DNA from: Ascidiaceihabitans sp.
GTDB taxonomy: Bacteria; Pseudomonadota; Alphaproteobacteria; Rhodobacterales; Rhodobacteraceae
NCBI GenBank assembly: GCA_028388995.1
Contig: JAOEQC010000007.1
Coordinates: 1 to 45,753, forward strand
DNA: 45,753 nt
Direction: 5' to 3'
Shown: piece by piece, positions 35,083 to 43,546 of the stretch
How the letters are laid out: each line of letters opens with the position of its first letter
Position numbering within the stretch: the first letter of the stretch is position 1
Position numbers and translations under genes: made by a program
The notes under the pieces: generated by a model
Database searches by the model: none
Seen by the model: the letters and a program-made list of their open reading frames with translations, nothing else
What the model was told of the DNA's origin: nothing

Positions 35083-36144
35083 TTAGGGCAAACCCATGTG
35101 AATCAAAAGTGTTCTTAGCGCTGGAAACGGCGCTTGCCAAGTGTCTTTTTTGCGATGCCCTGCAGTGCGTAACATCACCGCTTCCCTGACCAGTCGCCGA
35201 CCCAAATTTCGGATTTGCGGCGTTAACGATTCTGTGTCTCGGGGAAGGTATGTATTAACAAACTGCGTCACCCTGACCGGCAGCACAGAGAGGCGTCCAA
35301 TTTCGTTCATTTGTGAAGCTTGCTCGAGCGTAAGGTCAAAAGTTTTGTTGTAAGAAACTCTAAGCGCTGGTTCATCACCAGCCTCATATTGCTCCTTAAG
35401 AAGCCCGCGTAACATACCGGGAATAGAAGAGGCTCCCAGCAGTTATTGCAACTTTCGATGTCAGTCCTCAAAAGGTTCTGCATTGTGATGTAATTTGCAT
35501 TGCTCCCGCGTACCAGGCACGTCTTTGCACTCAATCGAACCATGCCCGCTTAGTTTTGGCCAGTGTGGCTTAAGATTGAAGTCCCGTTATCCTCCTCTAA
35601 TAAACGACCGCTCATCCAGATGACCAAAGAAGCCCAGTCGTCTTATGAAATTTACAGCAAACTCATTATGAACAGTTCTAACTTGATGCTTATTCATTGA
35701 CGTCGATAAAATCATAATCGCTCAGTTTTTCAAGCAGAACCAGTTCGGCAGGGCGCAACCTAACGGCGGGGACATCGCGTAGGCATGCTATTGGATTATC
35801 TGGCGGGCCATGTAGAAACTCATCCGTGTCCAAGTGCAGCACCCAATCTTCCTTGGCTGCATCATACCCGAGCGTGCAGGCGTTGTTCTGGCGTGCATTG
35901 CGCCCAGAAGCGCACTTCGTTCAAGCCTAGGAAATTCACCCAAAACTCTTCGTCGCAAGGCCTGAGTCCTTACTTGGGGAAAGAGTGAAAGCATGTTGAG
36001 CGATGGGTCATCCGGGTTGTCGAAAATTAACCTCATTTGGGTCACGCCAATTCCGAGATGGTAAGATACAAAATTACAAATATTTGCAGGCGTATCGTTC
36101 ACGTACGAAACAGTCGACCATGTTGGAGACTCACGGAATACCAT
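35083..36144 (-). pseudogene. decayed family-2 glycosyltransferase
   Basis: The minus strand shows pieces of one protein in changing frames. From 36144, 80 residues read like the start of a roseobacter family-2 glycosyltransferase (SYVNDTPANICNFVSYHLGI, RLIFDNPDDPS). A shift near 35900 then gives ACTLGYDAAKEDWVLHLDTD EFLHG, which includes the family's acidic donor-binding motif, up to a stop at 35690. Another frame then reads FFGHLDERSFIRGG, a stop (35587-35589) and RDFNLKPHWPKLS. A final open stretch (35415-35083, 110 residues with DEPALRVSYNKTFDLTLEQ) may be its C-terminus. At least two frameshifts and two stops make it non-functional. It lies between rplA and rplJ, which are adjacent in most relatives. 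Confidence 0.65.
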
Positions 36145-36228
36145 TTCAGACCTCAGATTTCATTTACTAATTCAAGCACGATCTGTCGATTGTCCGAGTA
36201 AAGAATGATTCGAATACGAAGAAAACAA

Positions 36229-36268
36229 AACAAAAAAGGCCTTAAAGCACATCCGCTTTAAGGCCTTT
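36229..36268 (-). terminator. intrinsic terminator after rplA
   Basis: A perfect 14-bp stem (36235-36248 with 36255-36268, AAAGGCCTTAAAGC and its complement) with a 6-base loop is followed on the minus strand by TTTTTTGTTTTG. It lies 22 bases after the rplA stop. Confidence 0.92.
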
Positions 36269-36290
36269 AATTCTATTAATTTAGATCGAT

Positions 36291-36989
36291 TTATTCGCCT
36301 GTAGCGCTTTCAACATCAACAGTAACGCTTGGACCCATTGAAGAGCTGATAACGATCTTTTTCATGTAAGCGCCTTTGGCACCTGTTGGGCGTGCTTTAG
36401 CAACCGCGTCAACGAATGAACGAACGTTTTCAACAAGCTTTGCTTCGTCAAAAGATGCTTTGCCAACACCAGCGTGAACAACGCCAGCTTTTTCAGCTTT
36501 AAACTGAACTTCGCCGCCTTTGGCCGCTTTAACAGCGTCCGCAACGTCCATAGTCACAGTACCAACTTTTGGGTTTGGCATCAGGTTACGTGGACCCAAA
36601 ACCTTACCAAGACGACCAACGATAGGCATCATATCAGGTGTCGCGATGCAACGATCGAATTCGATCTTGCCGGACTGTACGATTTCCATCAGGTCTTCTG
36701 CACCAACAATGTCTGCACCAGCTGCTGTAGCTTCGTCAGCTTTTGCACCACGTGCAAATACTGCAACGCGCATTGTTTTGCCTGTGCCGTTTGGCAAGCC
36801 AACAACACCACGAACCATTTGGTCAGCGTGACGTGGGTCAACACCAAGATTCATTGCGATTTCGATTGTTTCGTCGAATTTTGCAACTGCGTTGGATTTA
36901 ACCAATGCAACTGCGTCTTCAACAGTCAGGTTTGCTTTGCCAGCAAATGCTGCGCGGGCCGCTGTTGTGCGTTTTCCAAGTTTTGCCAT
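36291..36989 (-). CDS. rplA: 50S ribosomal protein L1
   Basis: This 232-residue protein begins [15 protein letters not shown] and carries the L1 signature region around [21 protein letters not shown]1 binds 23S rRNA at the mobile stalk near the E site. The length is normal for the family. It starts one base after the rplK stop, so the two are translationally coupled, as in E. coli, where L1 represses rplKA. A strong terminator follows directly, separating rplKA from rplJL. Confidence 0.97.
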   Translation of the reverse strand: MAKLGKRTTAARAAFAGKANLTVEDAVALVKSNAVAKFDETIEIAMNLGVDPRHADQMVRGVVGLPNGTGKTMRVAVFARGAKADEATAAGADIVGAEDLMEIVQSGKIEFDRCIATPDMMPIVGRLGKVLGPRNLMPNPKVGTVTMDVADAVKAAKGGEVQFKAEKAGVVHAGVGKASFDEAKLVENVRSFVDAVAKARPTGAKGAYMKKIVISSSMGPSVTVDVESATGE

Positions 36990-36990
36990 T

Positions 36991-37416
36991 TTACTTCACC
37001 TCAATGCCCATAGAACGGGCAGAGCCCAAAATGATCTGCATTGCTGCGTCGATGTCGTTAGCGTTCAGATCAGCCATCTTTGCTTCTGCGATTTCGCGAA
37101 CTTGATTCAGCGTTACCGAACCCACGATGTCACGTGACGGGTTAGTCGCACCAGATTTCACTTTGGCAGCTTTCTTCAAGAAATAGGACGCTGGTGGCGT
37201 CTTGATTTCCATAGTGAAAGACTTGTCCTGGTAATATGAAATTACTGTTGGGCAAGGTGCACCTGGCTCAAGGTCAGCTGTTTTTGCGTTAAACGCCTTA
37301 CAGAATTCCATGATGTTGATGCCGCGTTGACCCAATGCTGGACCTACAGGTGGGGATGGGTTTGCTTTACCAGCTGCAACTTGCAACTTCATAGATCCTA
37401 CGAGTTTCTTGGCCAT
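36991..37416 (-). CDS. rplK: 50S ribosomal protein L11
   Basis: This 141-residue protein begins [20 protein letters not shown] and shows [22 protein letters not shown], the typical L11 N-terminal domain, and the C-terminal rRNA-binding domain ending [12 protein letters not shown]11 with 23S rRNA forms the GTPase-associated centre. An AGGAG ribosome site is present in the 145-base gap from nusG, which also holds two stable hairpins. It is coupled to rplA downstream. Confidence 0.97.
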   Translation of the reverse strand: MAKKLVGSMKLQVAAGKANPSPPVGPALGQRGINIMEFCKAFNAKTADLEPGAPCPTVISYYQDKSFTMEIKTPPASYFLKKAAKVKSGATNPSRDIVGSVTLNQVREIAEAKMADLNANDIDAAMQIILGSARSMGIEVK

Positions 37417-37517
37417 TGGCCTTCTCCTTTACAACACCCTCGGCACGCGCGCCTTAGGTTGGTTTGGTTGTGTGGTGCGATCAGGATACCGCGGCACCCT
37501 TCTCTCCCACATTGAAA

Positions 37518-37554
37518 CAGCGCCGAAGCGCTGCAAGTCGGGGCGTACCCCGAC
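37518..37554 (-). other. two tandem hairpins between nusG and rplK
   Basis: On the minus strand the first is GTCGGGG-TACG-CCCCGAC (37554-37537). The second is CAGCGC-TTCG-GCGCTG (37533-37518), a perfect stem capped by the very stable UUCG loop. Only a short TTT follows, so they may be a weak terminator, a processing site or part of an L11/L1 operator. Confidence 0.6.
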
Positions 37555-37561
37555 AGCCAAA

Positions 37562-38095
37562 TTACAATTGTTTTGTAACTTGGGTAAACTCTAGTTCGAC
37601 TGGTGTCTCGCGACCGAAGATCGAAACGGTGACCTTGAGGCGCTGTGCCTCTTGATCAACTTCTTCAACCATACCCTCGAAGTCTTCGAATGGACCGTCG
37701 GTAACTTTAACTTTTTCACCAGATTCAAAGTGAATAATGTTGCGTGGTGCTTCTTCGCCTTCTTGAACACGGTTCAAGATGCCATTCACTTCCGTGTCAC
37801 GCATTGGCATTGGGCGACCTTGCGGGCCCAAGAAACCTGTGACGCGGTTGATGGAATTGATCAGGTGATAACCACGATCAGACATTTCCATGTGAACCAA
37901 AACATAGCCTGGCATAAAGCGACGCTCAGAGGTCACTTTCTTGCCACGACGCACTTCAATTACTTCTTCTGTTGGTACCAGCACTTCATCAATGTCGGCT
38001 TCAAGCTCTTGCTCGATGACAGAAGTACGGATCTGTTCTGCAATCTTCTTTTCGAAGTTCGAAAGAACGCTAACCGAATACCACCGCTTCGCCAT
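37562..38095 (-). CDS. nusG: transcription termination/antitermination factor NusG
   Basis: The 177-residue protein begins [20 protein letters not shown]. It has the NGN domain (through about residue 115) with [19 protein letters not shown], and a C-terminal KOW domain (about 120-177) with [19 protein letters not shown] and [13 protein letters not shown]. NusG binds the clamp helices of RNA polymerase beta' and links to Rho or ribosomal S10. Sequence and length are ordinary for alphaproteobacteria. The 237-base gap to secE holds no recognised gene. Confidence 0.97.
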   Translation of the reverse strand: MAKRWYSVSVLSNFEKKIAEQIRTSVIEQELEADIDEVLVPTEEVIEVRRGKKVTSERRFMPGYVLVHMEMSDRGYHLINSINRVTGFLGPQGRPMPMRDTEVNGILNRVQEGEEAPRNIIHFESGEKVKVTDGPFEDFEGMVEEVDQEAQRLKVTVSIFGRETPVELEFTQVTKQL

Positions 38096-38332
38096 TTGCT
38101 TGCCTGCCTTATCTAAAGGTACTTGCTCATATGAGACTGCACCATAATTTCTAAATCTGATCAGACCCTTAGCCCGATACCACCCAAATAAAAAGCAGCG
38201 CGCAACTCGAATCGCAGCACGCCGTAAAATTGGGTTAGTGCCGCCGTTTACTCCGCAAAACGATCTATTTCAAGGGGTTGCACACAACTTCACCAAACCA
38301 ATTTAGCCGTCGAAATTGTAGACGACTTGGGT

Positions 38333-38530
38333 TTAGCCGAAGAAGTCTAGAACCGTGCGAAGTCCACCGCGGATCAAAATATCAACTGTCGCGAAGAACA
38401 CCGCGGTCAATGCCGCCAAGATAAACACCATAACAGTCGTCAAAACGACTTCGCGGCGTGTGGGCCAAACAACCTTGGAAACCTCAGAGCGGACCTGCTG
38501 AATGAATTGAATTGGGTTGGTCATCGCCAT
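38333..38530 (-). CDS. secE: preprotein translocase subunit SecE
   Basis: This 65-residue protein has the amphipathic N-terminal helix with EVSKVVWPTRREVVLTT and one membrane segment (about residues 31-52). It matches the short SecE form found in most bacteria other than enterics. It stabilises SecY in the inner-membrane translocon. Its place before nusG and after tRNA-Trp is the classical arrangement. Confidence 0.95.
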   Translation of the reverse strand: MAMTNPIQFIQQVRSEVSKVVWPTRREVVLTTVMVFILAALTAVFFATVDILIRGGLRTVLDFFG

Positions 38531-38602
38531 GTTGCTTTTCCTTGAGGCTATATCACCACGTCATCTAACCGCCTAATATGGCGATTTCAAGGCCGCATAT
38601 TC

Positions 38603-38989
38603 TCAATCGCTTGCTTGCATCCGTGACAATCGATCACCAACCACCTCTTGGTGTTGGTCCTCTGACACCTGAAGCGATTGAAAATCTGGCAAATACAGTG
38701 CGTCCACACGACCTCCAGGAAGGCCATCTCACCGCATTGCAAAGGCATCAAGGCGTACGGCCAACCTTTGCACCCGCTCTGACAAACTCGGAGCGAAGGA
38801 CTGAAAGGCTTTGATAATAGCACCCCAAGTTTTATCAGAGCCAAAGATTGCAAAACTGACGAGCAGAGTAAGGGTCGCGATAACGAACGGAATGACGATC
38901 CAAAATGGACGGACAACCAAGATCAGTGCGAACACAGCCCAATACGCATATTTACGTTTTGGCGTGACCGCCTATTTCTTGCGCCCCAT
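38603..38989 (-). pseudogene. small membrane protein ORF with two in-frame stop codons
   Basis: Read from ATG 38989 to the TGA at 38605-38603 this is one unbroken frame of 128 codons except for TAG at codon 6 (38974-38972) and TGA at codon 87 (38731-38729). The sequence between and after the stops stays protein-like: KRKYAYWAVFALILVVRPFW and VIPFVIATLTLLVSFAIFG are hydrophobic segments. A charged part follows, AFAMR-stop-DGLPGGRVDALYLPDFQS, where a Trp codon (TGG) would fit the second stop, and the natural end is RLSRMQASD. I believe related proteins sit near secE in other roseobacters, but cannot confirm that. A GTG between the stops could start a 68-residue membrane protein. Confidence 0.6.
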
Positions 38990-39050
38990 GACAGCCGAGA
39001 TACGCGATTGATCGCTTTCGACCTTAGGCGCGTTAACTTGTTTCTCATTT

Positions 39051-39485
39051 GAAGCCACGGCGCGTCATCGCGCGGCCCAAGGCGATAAGGTTTACCGCTT
39101 TGCGCCCACGGATTGGGAGGGCAAGCGCACCCATCGTTATAATCCGCTGTTGCGCATCTATGAGCTGGAAGACCCCGCACGCACGCAAATGGAATTGCAG
39201 TTGTTGGCGACATTGTTCCTGCAAAGCGACAATGACCGCGTTCAGGGCCTTTTGAAGGGAGGTATTGATCTCTTCGTTGCCGTAGGCTTGCTGGCATTCC
39301 AGCGCAAGAAGCCGACTTTGGGCGAAATCTACCGGATAGCGGCCTTGGGCGGCAACAAGCAGAAGGAATACGCGGCTCGTGGTCATGAGATCGATAACAA
39401 AGTTGCGAAACTGATCTTCACTCGGCTCGCGTCCACCAATAACGACACATTGACGTCTTATGTCTCATCTTCCACTCGTCAGTGA
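39051..39485 (+). pseudogene. TraG/VirD4 conjugative coupling-protein fragment
   Basis: About 144 codons in one frame read ATARHRAAQGDKVYRFAPTD, YNPLLRIYELEDPARTQMEL, LFLQSDNDRVQGLLKGGIDL and KKPTLGEIYRIAALGGNKQ, then TNNDTLTSYVSS before a premature end. This is an internal part of a TraG/VirD4 type IV coupling protein, an inner-membrane ATPase of about 600 residues that feeds DNA to a conjugation machine. Both ends, including the Walker motifs, are missing, so it cannot work. The fragment is visibly richer in G+C than the flanks. It lies 170 bases beyond the 3' end of tRNA-Trp, consistent with the relic of an integrated conjugative element. Confidence 0.72.
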
Positions 39486-39653
39486 TTAAGATGAGCCAAG
39501 AACACTCTCTTAGCAATTTGCCTTATTTGGACCCATAGGCGCTGACGTCAGACAAAGACGCCATTGGTTACAAAAACCCCGACGACGGACACACTGCGCT
39601 ACGATTGAGCAATAGCTCAACTCGGCGTGGTGACTAACGTTGGATGAATAAAG

Positions 39654-39729
39654 TGGCAGGGGCGCACAGACTCGAACTGTGGGCCTACGGTTTTGGAGAC
39701 CGTCGCTCTACCAACTGAGCTACGCCCCT
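39654..39729 (-). tRNA. tRNA-Trp (anticodon CCA)
   Basis: This 76-nt cloverleaf has an encoded CCA (39656-39654). The acceptor stem is AGGGGCG/CGCCCCT, the D arm GCTC-AGTTGGTA-GAGC, and the anticodon stem ACGGT/ACCGT around CTCCAAA (CCA). The T arm is CACAG/CTGTG. It lies between tuf copy 2 and secE, the usual bacterial position. Confidence 0.97.
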
Positions 39730-39999
39730 ACACACGAGAATGACTACGCGGGGGAGAGTGCCTTGGCAAGACACAAAATGTGGGTTTTTTATGTTGGATA
39801 GGCGCGCCTGTCTCCAAAACTATTTTTGGAATGCAAAGCGAAGCTACTCGCTCAATCGATAGATGACCAACCCCAAGGAATCACATACAATAAGTCAACA
39901 AAACGGTGCAGCCATATGTGGCTTGGGTAGTAGGCAATCGACCAATCCCACAAATAAACACGATCTTTGATAGAACGTATTGTAACGATCAAATCTACG

Positions 40000-40059
40000 C
40001 AAAAGGCCGCCGGTTTCCCGGCGGCCTTTTGTTTATCAATCAGCAGGGTCGAACCCTGC
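40000..40059 (-). terminator. terminator of tuf copy 2, with an extra hairpin after the stop codon
   Basis: The 14-bp stem (40000-40013 with 40018-40031) is the same as for copy 1. Nearer the stop codon is a second perfect 7-bp stem, GCAGGGT/ACCCTGC (40043-40049 with 40053-40059), which is broken in copy 1 by the two base differences at 18034 and 18038. Confidence 0.85.
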
Positions 40060-40066
40060 CAAAGGC

Positions 40067-41242
40067 TTATGCAGTGATTTTAGAAACCACGCCCGCGCCT
40101 ACTGTGCGGCCACCTTCGCGGATCGCAAAGCGCAAGCCTTGTTCCATCGCTACTGGTGCAATCAACTCAACGTTGAACTTCAAGTTGTCGCCCGGCATTA
40201 CCATTTCTGTGCCTTCTGGCAAAGTTACGGTGCCAGTAACGTCAGTTGTACGGAAGTAGAACTGTGGACGGTAGTTCGCGAAGAATGGTGTGTGACGACC
40301 ACCCTCTTCTTTGGTCAAGATGTAGGCTTCAGCTTCAAAGCCAGTGTGTGGCTTAACAGAAGTTGGCTTACAAAGAACTTGGCCACGCTCAACGCCGTTA
40401 CGGTCGACACCACGTAGAAGAACACCAACGTTATCGCCAGCTTCACCACGATCCAACAACTTGCGGAACATTTCGACACCAGTACAAGTCGTTTTCGCAG
40501 TATCACGGATACCAACGATTTCGATCTCTTCACCAACGTTGATAACGCCACGCTCAATGCGGCCCGTTACAACTGTACCACGGCCAGAAATTGAGAACAC
40601 ATCTTCCACAGGCATCAAGAACGGCTGGTCAACAGCGCGCTCTGGAGTTGGGATGTATTCGTCAACAGCTGCCATCAATTTCTTGATAGAGTCAGCACCG
40701 ATCGCATCATCACGGCCTTCCATGGCTGCCAAAGCAGAACCAGGGATTACTGGGATGTCATCACCAGGATATTCGTAAGAAGACAACAACTCACGGATTT
40801 CCATTTCAACCAATTCCAACAACTCATCGTCGTCTACTTGGTCAACTTTGTTCATGTAAACAACCATGTGCGGGATGCCAACTTGGCGACCCAACAAGAT
40901 GTGCTCACGTGTTTGTGGCATTGGGCCATCGGCCGCGTTCACAACCAAGATCGCGCCGTCCATTTGGGCAGCACCAGTGATCATGTTTTTCACATAGTCA
41001 GCGTGACCTGGGCAATCAACGTGAGCGTAGTGACGTGCTTCAGTTTCATACTCAACGTGAGCAGTAGAGATGGTGATACCACGTGCTTTTTCTTCCGGCG
41101 CGCCATCAATTTGGTCATACGCTTGGAAGTCACCAAAATATTTAGTGATCGCCGCAGTCAATGTAGTCTTGCCGTGGTCAACGTGGCCAATTGTGCCGAT
41201 GTTAACGTGCGGTTTATTACGTTCGAACTTTTCCTTAGCCAT
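40067..41242 (-). CDS. tuf: elongation factor Tu, copy 2
   Basis: The 391-residue protein is identical to copy 1. Translation starts at ATG 41242 ([16 protein letters not shown]), with AGGAGG just upstream; the open frame continues 27 codons into the leader without meaning. This copy has its own promoter region (41254-41330) and lies upstream of tRNA-Trp and secE, the tufB position of E. coli. The 260 bases between its terminator and tRNA-Trp show no gene. Confidence 0.98.
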   Translation of the reverse strand: MAKEKFERNKPHVNIGTIGHVDHGKTTLTAAITKYFGDFQAYDQIDGAPEEKARGITISTAHVEYETEARHYAHVDCPGHADYVKNMITGAAQMDGAILVVNAADGPMPQTREHILLGRQVGIPHMVVYMNKVDQVDDDELLELVEMEIRELLSSYEYPGDDIPVIPGSALAAMEGRDDAIGADSIKKLMAAVDEYIPTPERAVDQPFLMPVEDVFSISGRGTVVTGRIERGVINVGEEIEIVGIRDTAKTTCTGVEMFRKLLDRGEAGDNVGVLLRGVDRNGVERGQVLCKPTSVKPHTGFEAEAYILTKEEGGRHTPFFANYRPQFYFRTTDVTGTVTLPEGTEMVMPGDNLKFNVELIAPVAMEQGLRFAIREGGRTVGAGVVSKITA

Positions 41243-41294
41243 GATGGCCTCCTTTGGTTGAGGGGTCGTTGTTGACCCGTGTACTTTGACGCGC

Positions 41295-41323
41295 GATTTA
41301 TTGCCATTTAACATATAAATCAA
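41295..41323 (-). promoter_or_regulatory. possible promoter of tuf copy 2
   Basis: On the minus strand TTGATT (41323-41318) and TAAATC (41300-41295) are 17 bases apart. The leader then contains a short hairpin GGGTC/GACCC (41263-41278) before the ribosome site. The match to consensus is moderate. Confidence 0.45.
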
Positions 41324-41388
41324 GCGCCAGTTATAAGAACTGCGACGTATCGTCTAAAGCCGTTGCAACTTAGGTTGCCTTACATCCC

Positions 41389-41931
41389 TTATTCGCCTGC
41401 AAACCAGCCGTTTTCGGTCTTTTGCGTGGACAAATACCGTTCAATCGCTTTGGACGCATTTTGGCTTAGGTTCTTCAATTGCTCTTGCGCTGTCTTGGTA
41501 TAACCGGAACCAAGAAGAGGGCCCTGATCCAGTGATTCAAGCACGGTGATCTGGTGCGGCTTCGGGTTCATCTTCGCGTTCGAAGCATTGTCCCAAACGG
41601 TAACGTTAATGATCATGATTGATTTGGGTGCTAATACAATCGGGACCCCCGGTGCCGCAAGGACATAGCCCTCAACGCTTACACCAAAATGGTACAACTT
41701 CTCACCATCATAGCGATCAAACCGTTCAGCAATCGCTGTTTGCAGAACAGTTGTCAGCTCTTCTTTGCTGGCATCGCGGCTAAGCGGACCTTTTTGAACT
41801 TTAGGTGCCACAACAATATTGTGGCCTAATTTAAAATCACCCAGTGGCGCGGGTGCCTTTTGCAAATCTGCGGCTCCGTTACAGGCCGCAACGCTCAGCA
41901 CCAGCAAGGCACCAAAAATTAGACGTAGCAC
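41389..41931 (-). CDS. outer-membrane or periplasmic lipoprotein of unknown function
   Basis: From GTG 41931 the protein has 180 residues; GGAGGA lies five bases upstream, and the signal peptide VLRLIFGALLVLSVAAC then starts properly. The lipobox VAAC puts the acylated Cys at residue 17. The mature part (FKLGHNIVVAPKVQKGPLSR, YHFGVSVEGYVLAAPGVPIV, KSIMIINVTVWDNA) is mostly beta-rich and acidic-basic mixed, with a C-terminal helix. No known family was recognised with confidence. It is divergent from the cytochrome P450 gene with 123 bases between the starts. Confidence 0.78.
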   Translation of the reverse strand: MLRLIFGALLVLSVAACNGAADLQKAPAPLGDFKLGHNIVVAPKVQKGPLSRDASKEELTTVLQTAIAERFDRYDGEKLYHFGVSVEGYVLAAPGVPIVLAPKSIMIINVTVWDNASNAKMNPKPHQITVLESLDQGPLLGSGYTKTAQEQLKNLSQNASKAIERYLSTQKTENGWFAGE

Positions 41932-42054
41932 ATTAATCCTCCCCCAAAGGTTTCGCACTGCGGTATAGCAGCGCGCCCATACACGCAATTGGCGACAAGG
42001 ATTGTCATCAGCCCTGCGGCACATATGTTATCCCTGTAACCATGGAGTATGAGT

Positions 42055-43419
42055 ATGCCAGACACCACCCGCCCAGCCGCAAATCCTGCATCCGTGCCAT
42101 TGGTCAATGAACCATGGGGAATATTCAAAAGCCTAAGCGTTGCACGCAAAAACGTGCTACGCATCCTGCCCCAAATCGCCACCAAACAGGCGATAGTATC
42201 TGGCAAAACAGGCAAGCGGTGGCACATGGTTATGGATCCCGGTGCAATACGCGAAATCTTGCTTGATCGGGTGAATGACTATCCAAAATCTGATGTCACC
42301 AAAAACCTGCTGAAACCCGCCATTGGGGAATCACTGTTCGTAGCTGAAGGGGCGCATTGGCGTTGGCAACGCCGTGCAGCTGCCCCCGTGTTTACCCACC
42401 GCAACATGATGAACCTTGCGCCCATCATGACATCTGCCGCGCAACGCGCCGCCCAGCGTATCACGGACGCAGGCCCACGCGGCATCGATATGCTCGACGA
42501 AATGGTCACCACCACATTTGACGTTATCGCAGACGTCACATTTTCAGGCGGCGATACGTTTGATCGTGATGGTGTGCACAACGCGATTGACGACTACATC
42601 GCAGAAGCAGGCAAAATTTCACTGTTTGATATTCTGGGAGCACCTGATTGGGTGCCGCGCCCTGGGCGGATGCTGTCTGGCAAGGCCATGAAAGAGATGA
42701 AGGCAATGGCGGATAAGGCGATCGTTGATCGCGCCACACGTGGACATGAGGGCGTGCCGGATCTGTTGGATTTGCTACTGGCGGGTGTTGATCCAGAAAC
42801 TAAACGCAAAATGAACACAGCAGAACTGCGCGACAATCTGCTAACCTTTATCGTAGCGGGGCATGAAACAACGGCCCTCACATTGGCATGGTCGATGTAT
42901 CTGATGGCCTTTGACCAAGACGCTCAGACACGTGCTCGCAAAGAGGCCCTAGATGTATTGCAAGGGCGCGCAGCCACAGGTGACGATGTCGCCAACCTGC
43001 CCTTTATCCGCCAGATCATCGACGAAGCACTGCGACTTTATCCACCTGCGGGGATCATTTCGCGCACGGCGCAGAAAAGCGACATGCTATGTGATCGTGA
43101 AATTCTAGCAGGAGATACAGTTATGGTGCCAATCTATGCGCTGCACCGAAACGAACTGTTGTGGGATGACCCTGACAGCTTCCGACCAGAGCGTTTTGAA
43201 GATCGCAAAGCCGTGCCGCGCTACGCCTACCTACCCTTTGGGGACGGGCCACGCATTTGTATCGGCGCATCCTTCGCGCTGCAAGAGGCAACGATCATTC
43301 TGGCAACTCTTCTGTCAAAGTTCAAATTCGCCCCCATCAAGGGACGCGAGCCAGAACCGGTTATGATTTTAACACTGCGGCCAGAAGGCGGAGTTTGGTT
43401 AACGGCGGAACCTGTTTAG
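42055..43419 (+). CDS. cytochrome P450
   Basis: The protein has 454 residues from ATG 42055, preferred over ATG 42049 because GGAG lies seven bases upstream. It is soluble, with all P450 hallmarks: I-helix AGHETT (268-273) for oxygen activation, K-helix EALR (Glu324, Arg327), and the heme loop FGDGPRICIG with the ligand Cys402. The family resembles CYP102/CYP4-like fatty-acid hydroxylase relatives more than CYP101 types (impression only). No ferredoxin or reductase gene is adjacent, so electrons must come from partners elsewhere. It stands alone; the divergent neighbour is a lipoprotein. Confidence 0.93.
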   Translation: MPDTTRPAANPASVPLVNEPWGIFKSLSVARKNVLRILPQIATKQAIVSGKTGKRWHMVMDPGAIREILLDRVNDYPKSDVTKNLLKPAIGESLFVAEGAHWRWQRRAAAPVFTHRNMMNLAPIMTSAAQRAAQRITDAGPRGIDMLDEMVTTTFDVIADVTFSGGDTFDRDGVHNAIDDYIAEAGKISLFDILGAPDWVPRPGRMLSGKAMKEMKAMADKAIVDRATRGHEGVPDLLDLLLAGVDPETKRKMNTAELRDNLLTFIVAGHETTALTLAWSMYLMAFDQDAQTRARKEALDVLQGRAATGDDVANLPFIRQIIDEALRLYPPAGIISRTAQKSDMLCDREILAGDTVMVPIYALHRNELLWDDPDSFRPERFEDRKAVPRYAYLPFGDGPRICIGASFALQEATIILATLLSKFKFAPIKGREPEPVMILTLRPEGGVWLTAEPV

Positions 43420-43443
43420 GGGTCAAAATAACCCATTTCTGGA

Positions 43444-43470
43444 TACTGAAATTACTGCTAAATTTCAGTA
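43444..43470. other. inverted repeat after the cytochrome P450 gene
   Basis: A perfect 10-bp stem, TACTGAAATT/AATTTCAGTA (43444-43453 with 43461-43470), has a 7-base loop. It lies 25 bases after the P450 stop but lacks a following T-run, so it is at best a weak terminator. Confidence 0.4.
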
Positions 43471-43546
43471 TAGGTAAGGCCAAATGTTGGCTTCGAACCC
43501 AGAATTGCATGTCAAAAATTCAAAGCCATGTCATCCATTTTAGGAA

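Larger units (their letters stand above)
39995..41253 (-). repeat. 1259-bp direct repeat containing tuf, copy 2
   Basis: This is the partner of 17984-19242 in the same orientation. Similarity stops abruptly on both sides (CTACGCAAAAGG at one end, GGCCTCCT at the other). Near-identity including the terminator points to continuing gene conversion. Confidence 0.9.

Noticed and set aside
38603-38989. TGA or TAG in the broken ORFs as recoded codons (selenocysteine or reassigned stops)
   Set aside because: TAA, TGA and TAG all end intact genes in this window (for example rplA-type TAA, xdhC TGA, permease 2 TAG), and no SECIS-like structure stands out after the TGA. Simple nonsense mutation explains the data better.
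39731-39994. Partial inverted repeat near 39961-39995 (TTTGAT...ATCAAA) downstream of tuf copy 2
   Set aside because: Imperfect pairing, with no T-run and no nearby unit needing it; too weak to annotate.
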